Shown here one piece after another: positions 59,125-64,000 of a stretch of DNA of 64,000 nt. The DNA lies in the NCBI RefSeq assembly GCF_013322225.1, contig NZ_JAAMFB010000022.1:124001-188000 (forward strand), read 5' to 3'. The notes beneath the pieces are model-generated. The model did not search any database and had not been told where the DNA came from. It saw only the letters and a program-made list of their open reading frames with translations. A program made the translations under genes and the position numbers. This DNA comes from Agrobacterium larrymoorei (GTDB lineage: Bacteria > Pseudomonadota > Alphaproteobacteria > Rhizobiales > Rhizobiaceae). Positions within the stretch are counted from its first letter, which is position 1, and each line of letters begins with the position of its first letter.

Positions 59125-60408
59125 TCAATGGGCCTTATTGCGGTAGAGAAGCGTTGTCAGTGCAAGAGCGCAACCGACAGCGCCAACCACGGCAAATATG
59201 TAGAAATTCCATTGCGGCGCCAGACCCGCACCGAGTACCGCGCCGCCGATTGCCGGCCCGATCATGCCGCCAATACGGCCTATCCCGAGCGAGAAGCCGA
59301 GGCCGGTTCCACGAATTTCTACCGGGTAGAGATTACCCACAAGAACATTCGCCAGGATTTGAGTACCGATTGTGCCGGTGCCAGCCAATCCGACCAGGCC
59401 GTAGACGAGCAGCCCCTGATCGACCTGGGTCAGTAGCCAGATAGACATGGCGCCGATCAGGAACATGGCCGATACCACGACTTTGACATTCCCGCGATCG
59501 GCAATCTTCGCTCCGATTAAAAGGCCGATCGCCGCGCCTGCGTTGAGTGTTACCGAAAACATCAGGGCGGAGCCTATATCGTAGCCCATTTTGTTCATGA
59601 TCGTCGGCAGCCAATTGACCATGCCGAACGTCAATAACAGCGAACAGAAGTGGATGCCCCAAGCGTTTAATGTCGGCAGGAGGCGGCCTTGCGAAAACAG
59701 CGATCGAACGCCGTTTTGACGATCCACGGCAGGTCTCGGAATGGGGTTAGGAAGGCCAAACTCGCTTGCAATCAGATTGGCCTCCGCCTGTCTGTTTTTG
59801 GTCGCGAGCCATTCAGGAGATTCCGGGATCAGCTTCATAATGAAAGGCAGTAGCAGGATCGGCAGTCCTCCGATCATCATCAGAGGCCGCCAGCCATATT
59901 CCCGCACCAGCAGCAGACCGAGAAGACCGGAAATGATGCCCCCAAAAAGATAACCGAGAAGTGCCAGCGAATAGGCCATCGCTTTACGTTTCGGTGGTGA
60001 GAATTCGATGATGAGCGCGGTCACGGTTGGAAACAGCGCCCCGAGGCCAAGACCTGCCAGAAAGCGTGTGCCTTCGAAAATCAAAAAGTTCGGGGCGAGG
60101 CTGCTGCCAATCATCATGAGGGAAAAGCTGAGTAAGCTGCCAATGATGACTTTGCGCCGACCGACCCGGTCTGCGAGTGTGCCGGCGATCAAAGCGCCCA
60201 GCAGCATGCCGAAAAGGGTCAGCGAAGCGGCCCGCCCAGCCATGCCGGGTGTCAGGCCCCAGCTTTGTTCGGCAAGCAGGGCAGGGACGACGGCGCCATA
60301 GACGATCAGATCGTAGCCGTCGAACAGAATGAGCAGGCCGCATAGTGCGATGATGATATTCGGGCTTCTGACCCGCTCTTTGGTGATAGCGATATTTTGT
60401 ATGGCCAT
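59125..60408 (-). CDS. graK: MFS transporter, aromatic acid:H+ symporter type (GraK-like)
   Basis: The start is the ATG at 60408, after GGGAGGCAAC (427 residues). The twelve-segment MFS layout has GMLLGALIAGTLADRVGRRK after segment 2, the DGYDLIVYG motif in segment 1 that is typical of aromatic acid symporters (benzoate, 4-hydroxybenzoate), and a central loop with IPESPEWLATKNRQAEAN. It is encoded next to the MarR regulator and the resorcylate enzymes, so it most likely imports gamma-resorcylate (2,6-dihydroxybenzoate). The Rhizobium sp. MTP-10005 gra cluster also includes a transporter gene, graK, though at another position. Substrate is inference. Confidence 0.82.
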   Translation of the reverse strand: MAIQNIAITKERVRSPNIIIALCGLLILFDGYDLIVYGAVVPALLAEQSWGLTPGMAGRAASLTLFGMLLGALIAGTLADRVGRRKVIIGSLLSFSLMMIGSSLAPNFLIFEGTRFLAGLGLGALFPTVTALIIEFSPPKRKAMAYSLALLGYLFGGIISGLLGLLLVREYGWRPLMMIGGLPILLLPFIMKLIPESPEWLATKNRQAEANLIASEFGLPNPIPRPAVDRQNGVRSLFSQGRLLPTLNAWGIHFCSLLLTFGMVNWLPTIMNKMGYDIGSALMFSVTLNAGAAIGLLIGAKIADRGNVKVVVSAMFLIGAMSIWLLTQVDQGLLVYGLVGLAGTGTIGTQILANVLVGNLYPVEIRGTGLGFSLGIGRIGGMIGPAIGGAVLGAGLAPQWNFYIFAVVGAVGCALALTTLLYRNKAH

Positions 60409-60583
60409 GTTGCCTCCCCATACATTGCGCACAGCGAGCCGATCCCGAATGAGTCGGGTCAGAATAGCCTTTTGTGCAAGTCCTCCAGAATCGCTGTCGT
60501 CAAGTTTCCTCCAAAACCGAACTGCGCCAAATATAAACGCATTATGACAACAACGTTGCTAATAGATAATTGCATCCAAAATA

Positions 60584-60597
60584 TTTGCAACTGCAAA
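60584..60597. promoter_or_regulatory. MarR operator-like palindrome upstream of the transporter
   Basis: TTTGCA-AC-TGCAAA is a perfect palindrome with 6-bp arms, just past the MarR stop and about 176 nt upstream of the MFS start. A near copy (TTTGCA-AA-CGCAAT) lies in the promoter of the hydroxylase genes at 61212-61225. Both are preceded by ATA. Confidence 0.65.
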
Positions 60598-60598
60598 C

Positions 60599-61054
60599 TT
60601 ATCGATTGCCGATTTTTCCTTTGCCGCCTGCCGAGAGCAGGTTGGCGCGCATTTGGCGAAGTGCATTCTTGAATGCATCCACTTCACTATCTGTCATGCC
60701 CGCGATAGCGATATTTTCGACCTCTACGGCAATCGGCATAAGCCGCTCGGTCAAAGCTTCGCCTTGTTGCGTGAGCCTGACGATGACAATCCGGCCATTG
60801 TCCTCGGGTCTGGTTCGACTGACGAGCTTGCGTTTGGAAAGAGTCCCGATCAGCCTCGACAGCGTGGATACTTCTACCGAAACGACATCAGCCAATTCAC
60901 CCAGCGTACTTTCGCCGCGCTCTTTCAGCATTGCCAGGACGCGGTACATGGGAACGGTGAGACCGTCTTCTGCTATTTTCTGAGAAAACACTTCCGCAAT
61001 ACCGACGCCGGAGCGATTGAGAAGATAGGGAACGGAATCGGTCAGTTTGTACAT
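60599..61054 (-). CDS. graR: MarR-family transcriptional regulator (GraR-like)
   Basis: I start at the ATG at 61054 (MYKLTDSVPYLLN, 151 residues); the longer frame to 61432 has no family features. The MarR winged helix is GLTVPMYRVLAMLKERGEST, LGELADVVSVEVSTLSRLIG, LSKRKLVSRTRPEDNGRIVI, followed by the dimerisation helix with EVENIAIAGMTDSEVDAF. MarR proteins of aromatic pathways are usually repressors released by the aromatic acid. It sits between the transporter and the divergent hydroxylase operon, and both promoters contain a TTTGCA palindrome. The gra cluster of Rhizobium sp. MTP-10005 also has a MarR-type gene, graR. Confidence 0.85.
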   Translation of the reverse strand: MYKLTDSVPYLLNRSGVGIAEVFSQKIAEDGLTVPMYRVLAMLKERGESTLGELADVVSVEVSTLSRLIGTLSKRKLVSRTRPEDNGRIVIVRLTQQGEALTERLMPIAVEVENIAIAGMTDSEVDAFKNALRQMRANLLSAGGKGKIGNR

Positions 61055-61202
61055 GCTCTTCGTCTTTTTAGGGTGTGGCCGGGGCCGCCTCGAACAAGAT
61101 GATATGGTGTACAGCCATGCACGTATCGAGCTGGAATGACAATGTAAAAGCCTTTCTTTCCGGCCATTTTTCGCTTCGTCACATCCCGCGCTAAAAATTG
61201 CA

Positions 61203-61230
61203 TTGACAATATTTGCAAACGCAATAGTCT
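61203..61230 (+). promoter_or_regulatory. Predicted promoter of the hydroxylase operon with MarR operator in the spacer
   Basis: TTGACA (61203-61208) matches a -35 element, and TAGTCT (61225-61230) is a weaker -10 about 16 bases downstream. The spacer contains TTTGCAAACGCAAT (61212-61225), the relative of the palindrome at 60584. A regulator bound there would exclude RNA polymerase. A GGGAGGA site and the first start codon follow at 61248-61261. Confidence 0.5.
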
Positions 61231-61258
61231 TGATTGCAAGGAGACACGGGAGGAAACT

Positions 61259-61843
61259 ATGTCTGCCAATGCTGCCGTCGGAGAATCTCCGGCACTCATT
61301 TCGACCAACAATACGTCGATCGGCGCGCAACCCATCGAACCTATGGCAATAGGCGAAGCCTTTCGTGCCACGATGCGACGCTTTCCAGCAACCGTCACGG
61401 TTATCTCGGCCTGTCGTCACGGAACTGACCACGGGATGACGGCGACTGCTGTCACATCATTGTCGATGGACCCGCCGTCTCTCGTGATCTGCCTGAACAA
61501 TCGAACGTTTCTTCACGACATGCTTCTGGAAGTACCGGAATTCGCGGTCAACGTTCTGACCGATCGCCAGATCGCGATCTCCGAAGGTTTCAGCGGGAAA
61601 GTCGCCCCGGAAAAACGCTTCGATTCCGAACGTTGGACCCGCCATCCAAGCGGCATGCTGGTACTAGATACCGCCCACGCCTCCGTCGTTTGTCGACGCA
61701 TGGGAGCAGTCCCTTATGGAACGCACACAATATTCATCGGCCAGGTCGTTGATAGCCGCCTGTCCGAAGCGACCGTTCCTTTGATGTACGAGAATGCCAG
61801 CTATTGCGCGCCTCAGCAGGCGCAATCTTTCTCCCGAAACTAA
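61259..61843 (+). CDS. graD: Flavin reductase component of resorcinol hydroxylase (GraD-like)
   Basis: The 194 residues belong to the flavin-reductase-like (HpaC-type) family: residues ~30-190 contain FRATMRRFPATVTVISACRH, GMTATAVTSLSMDPPSLVIC, LNNRTFLHDMLLEVPEFAVN and SEGFSGKVAPEKRFDSERW. It reduces FMN or FAD with NADH in the cytoplasm and hands it to the oxygenase encoded next. It starts an operon in the order reductase-oxygenase-decarboxylase, which matches graD-graA-graF of Rhizobium sp. MTP-10005. Start ATG 61259 follows GGGAGGA. Confidence 0.87.
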   Translation: MSANAAVGESPALISTNNTSIGAQPIEPMAIGEAFRATMRRFPATVTVISACRHGTDHGMTATAVTSLSMDPPSLVICLNNRTFLHDMLLEVPEFAVNVLTDRQIAISEGFSGKVAPEKRFDSERWTRHPSGMLVLDTAHASVVCRRMGAVPYGTHTIFIGQVVDSRLSEATVPLMYENASYCAPQQAQSFSRN

Positions 61844-61856
61844 AAAGGGTAGGCCC

Positions 61857-63089
61857 ATGTTAAACACGGCAACCAAGATCGCTTCTTTACCGCGGTCAGG
61901 AACTGCTCGTCTTGCGGAGCGCATCGTTCCTGTTCTCGAAAAGATCAGGCAAAGCGCCCGCGACACCGAGAAATCAGGACGCGTTCCCAGCGCTCACATC
62001 GATCTCCTTCGTTCTGTCGGCTACTTCGATATCGTGAAACCCGCGCGTTTCGGCGGCGAGCAAGGTGCGTTTGCGGATCTTGTAGAGGCCAACATCGAAA
62101 TTTCGGCAGCCTGCGCTTCCACCGGTTGGGTCGCCGGGCTCCTGTCTGCGCACCAGTGGCTTCTAGCCATGTTCGATGAGCGGGTGCAAAAGGAGGTCTG
62201 GGGCAGCAATCCCGATGCACTGCTTTGCGGTTCCTATGCGCCTGTTCGTATGGCCGAACGTGTCCCGGGTGGTTTCAAGCTTTCCGGAGACTGGGCTTTC
62301 GCAAGCGGATGCGAAAATGCTCAATGGGCACTTTGTGCGGCGATCATTCCTCCAGACACCGAGGGCGACCGAGCTGTGCCAGCGTTCTTGCTGGTTCCCG
62401 CGAGCGACTACAGCATTTCTGAGACCTGGGACGTGGTTGGTCTCGCGGGCACGGGATCGAAAAGCCTCGTCCTGCAAGACGTGTTCGTTCCGGAATACCG
62501 GATACTGACTTTCCCGGATGCGACTGCCGGTCGAACACCGGGTGGACGTGGATATAGCGGCGTCGGTCTCTACAATATACCGCTTCTGATGGGTGTACCG
62601 TTCTGTCTGGGAAGCGCTGCGGTCGGTGCGGCGAAGGGCGCATTGGAGAGCTATATTGATCTTATGAGCAACCGCGTCACGCGCGGCGCGGTTGCCGGTG
62701 GCAACAACAAGATCGCCGAGTTTCCGACGATCCAGCTTCGCGTCGCCGAAGCGGCCGCGTCCGTGGATGCAGCCCGGGAGATCATGCTGCGCGACATCAC
62801 CAAGGCACAGGAACTCGCACAGGCACGGGAAGATGGTTTGGTAGAAATCACCGAGGAAGACCGGATTCTCGCCCGTCGCAGCCAGTCATTCTCGGTCAGT
62901 CTCGCGCTTCGGGCCGTGGAAGCGCTCAACGCATCGACGGGTGGGCTAGGTCTACAGATGTCCAACCCCGTACAGCGTGCGTGGCGCGATGCCAATGCGG
63001 TCGGACGACATATTTCCATGAACTGGGATGCCGTAGGCACCATGGCCGGACAGCAACTGCTCGGACTTCCACCCAAGGGTCAATACTGA
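61857..63089 (+). CDS. graA: Flavin-dependent resorcinol hydroxylase, oxygenase component (GraA-like)
   Basis: The start is the ATG at 61857 (MLNTATKIASLPRS, 410 residues); the upstream part of the frame lies in the reductase gene. It has the acyl-CoA-dehydrogenase-like fold used by two-component flavin monooxygenases: ISAACASTGWVAGLLSAHQW, GGFKLSGDWAFASGCENAQW, WDVVGLAGTGSKSLVLQDVF and a C-terminal RAWRDANAVGRHISMNWDAV. With reduced flavin from the 61259 product it should hydroxylate resorcinol to hydroxyquinol. The HsaA/HpaB-like family has other phenol substrates, but the neighbouring gamma-resorcylate decarboxylase points to resorcinol. Confidence 0.87.
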   Translation: MLNTATKIASLPRSGTARLAERIVPVLEKIRQSARDTEKSGRVPSAHIDLLRSVGYFDIVKPARFGGEQGAFADLVEANIEISAACASTGWVAGLLSAHQWLLAMFDERVQKEVWGSNPDALLCGSYAPVRMAERVPGGFKLSGDWAFASGCENAQWALCAAIIPPDTEGDRAVPAFLLVPASDYSISETWDVVGLAGTGSKSLVLQDVFVPEYRILTFPDATAGRTPGGRGYSGVGLYNIPLLMGVPFCLGSAAVGAAKGALESYIDLMSNRVTRGAVAGGNNKIAEFPTIQLRVAEAAASVDAAREIMLRDITKAQELAQAREDGLVEITEEDRILARRSQSFSVSLALRAVEALNASTGGLGLQMSNPVQRAWRDANAVGRHISMNWDAVGTMAGQQLLGLPPKGQY

Positions 63090-63136
63090 TCCGGCATCCT
63101 TTCATTTTCGATTGAAGACAAGAAAGAGAGAGTATC

Positions 63137-64000
63137 GTGCAAGGCAAGATCGCGCTCGAAGAACACTTCGCTATCCCAGACACGCTTCAGGACTCCGCAG
63201 GCTTCGTGCCGGGCGACTACTGGACTGAACTGTCCGCTCGGCTGCTGGATATTCAGGACAAGCGCCTGCGTTTGATGGATGCCTATGGCATTGAAAAAAT
63301 GATTCTTTCACTCAACGCGCCAGCCGTCCAGGCGATACCGGATAAAGCGAAGGCGCTGGAAATTTCGCAGCGTGCGAACGATTTTCTGGCTGAGCAGTGC
63401 GTCAAGAACCCGAACCGTTTTCTGGGATTTGCAGCTCTGCCTCTACAAGATCCGGATGCGGCTGCGCAGGAGCTGCAGCGTTGTGTCACCACGCTCGGCT
63501 TCGTTGGCGCGTTGGTTAATGGCTTTTCTCAGGAAGGAGATGGCGCAACACCGCTCTATTACGATCTCCCGCAGTATCGGCCCTTCTGGGCCGAGGTCGA
63601 GAAGCTCAATGTTCCCTTTTATCTGCATCCGCGCAATCCCCTGCCGCAGGACGGCCGAATCTATGCCGGTCATTCCTGGCTGATGGGGCCTACCTGGGCG
63701 TTTGCACAGGAGACCGCCGTCCATGCACTTCGCCTGATGGGATCGGGCCTGTTCGACGAACATCCGGGACTGCGGATAATCGTCGGTCACATGGGGGAGG
63801 GGCTTCCCTACATGATGTGGCGCATCGACAATCGTAATGCGTGGGTCAAGGTCGAGAAAAGCTACCCGGCCAAGCGTCCGATAGCCGATTATTTCAATGA
63901 GAATTTCTACATCACCACATCCGGGAACTTCCGTACGCAATCGCTGATCGATGCGATGCTGGAAATCGGGGCGGACCGTATTCTGTTTTCCGCCGACTGG
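63137..64000 (+). CDS. graF: Gamma-resorcylate (2,6-dihydroxybenzoate) decarboxylase, C-terminus outside window
   Basis: A GTG at 63137 opens 288 codons to the window end; known enzymes have about 327 residues. The sequence closely recalls the Rhizobium/Agrobacterium gamma-resorcylate decarboxylases: KIALEEHFAIPDTLQDSAGF, LNAPAVQAIPDKAKALEIS, VPFYLHPRNPLPQDGRIYAG and GHMGEGLPYMMWRIDNRNAW. The zinc ligands of that enzyme can be placed: Glu8 and His10 in EEH, the His of YLHPRNP, and Asp287 in SADW, the last complete motif before the edge. It converts gamma-resorcylate reversibly to resorcinol and CO2. It is the third gene of the operon. Confidence 0.93.
   Translation, partial: MQGKIALEEHFAIPDTLQDSAGFVPGDYWTELSARLLDIQDKRLRLMDAYGIEKMILSLNAPAVQAIPDKAKALEISQRANDFLAEQCVKNPNRFLGFAALPLQDPDAAAQELQRCVTTLGFVGALVNGFSQEGDGATPLYYDLPQYRPFWAEVEKLNVPFYLHPRNPLPQDGRIYAGHSWLMGPTWAFAQETAVHALRLMGSGLFDEHPGLRIIVGHMGEGLPYMMWRIDNRNAWVKVEKSYPAKRPIADYFNENFYITTSGNFRTQSLIDAMLEIGADRILFSADW

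Overview
The window is GC-rich, densely coded DNA with the look of a Rhizobiales genome, most likely Agrobacterium/Rhizobium. It holds about sixty genes, many translationally coupled (ATGA and TGATG overlaps). There are many ABC importers, each next to a small set of catabolic enzymes and a dedicated GntR, LysR, SorC or MarR regulator. The last genes match the gamma-resorcylate cluster known from soil Rhizobium. I saw no rRNA, tRNA, phage, complete insertion sequence, CRISPR array or replication origin. It reads as an accessory catabolic region, such as the secondary chromosome of an agrobacterium.

Layout. (1) 1-4431, minus strand: a tightly coupled operon with a stand-alone Rieske protein, an oxygenase that has lost its Rieske cluster, a GST-like protein, a guanine/8-oxoguanine-deaminase-like amidohydrolase and a BMP-type binding protein. 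The architecture recalls the NdmCDE N7-demethylase complex of caffeine degraders. (2) 4563-5476: a small secreted protein and gene debris. (3) 5477-15211: an omega-aminotransferase, a polyamine-type ABC importer, an SDR, a GntR regulator flanked by two identical 19-bp operator-like repeats, and a kinase/phospholyase pair resembling the hydroxylysine or phosphoethanolamine enzymes. (4) 15374-25366: a LysR regulator and a nine-gene operon with a peptide importer, creatininase-like hydrolase, RraA-like protein, cytoplasmic gamma-glutamyltransferase-like enzyme and N-formylglutamate-amidohydrolase-like enzyme. (5) 25976-27355: an uncharacterised 459-aa protein.

(6) 27659-33539: a hydantoinase, a class V PLP enzyme and an amino-acid-type importer under a FadR-like regulator with a clear operator. 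(7) 33836-38609: a LysR regulator and a three-subunit membrane FAD dehydrogenase (cytochrome c, small, GMC flavoprotein). (8) 38634-41035: a nucleotidyltransferase, an HxlR/YciI pair and a broken SDR gene. (9) 41036-48022: a GntR regulator, a ribose-type importer, a cyclase-family hydrolase and a truncated alcohol dehydrogenase. (10) 48031-58977: an orphan sugar-binding protein, then a divergent sugar/polyol regulon: SorC regulator, FGGY kinase, split transketolase, two SDRs and a complete ribose-type importer sharing operator-like sites. (11) 59125-64000: a gamma-resorcylate/resorcinol cluster with transporter, MarR regulator, two-component hydroxylase and decarboxylase, the last cut by the window end.

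The most notable candidate for an undescribed system is region 1, for which I propose N-methylated purine (possibly 7-methylguanine) catabolism. Next are the kinase-phospholyase module, the gamma-glutamyl/N-acyl operon and the split-transketolase regulon. Gene boundaries are read from the sequence. Functional claims rest on motif recognition, without database searches.
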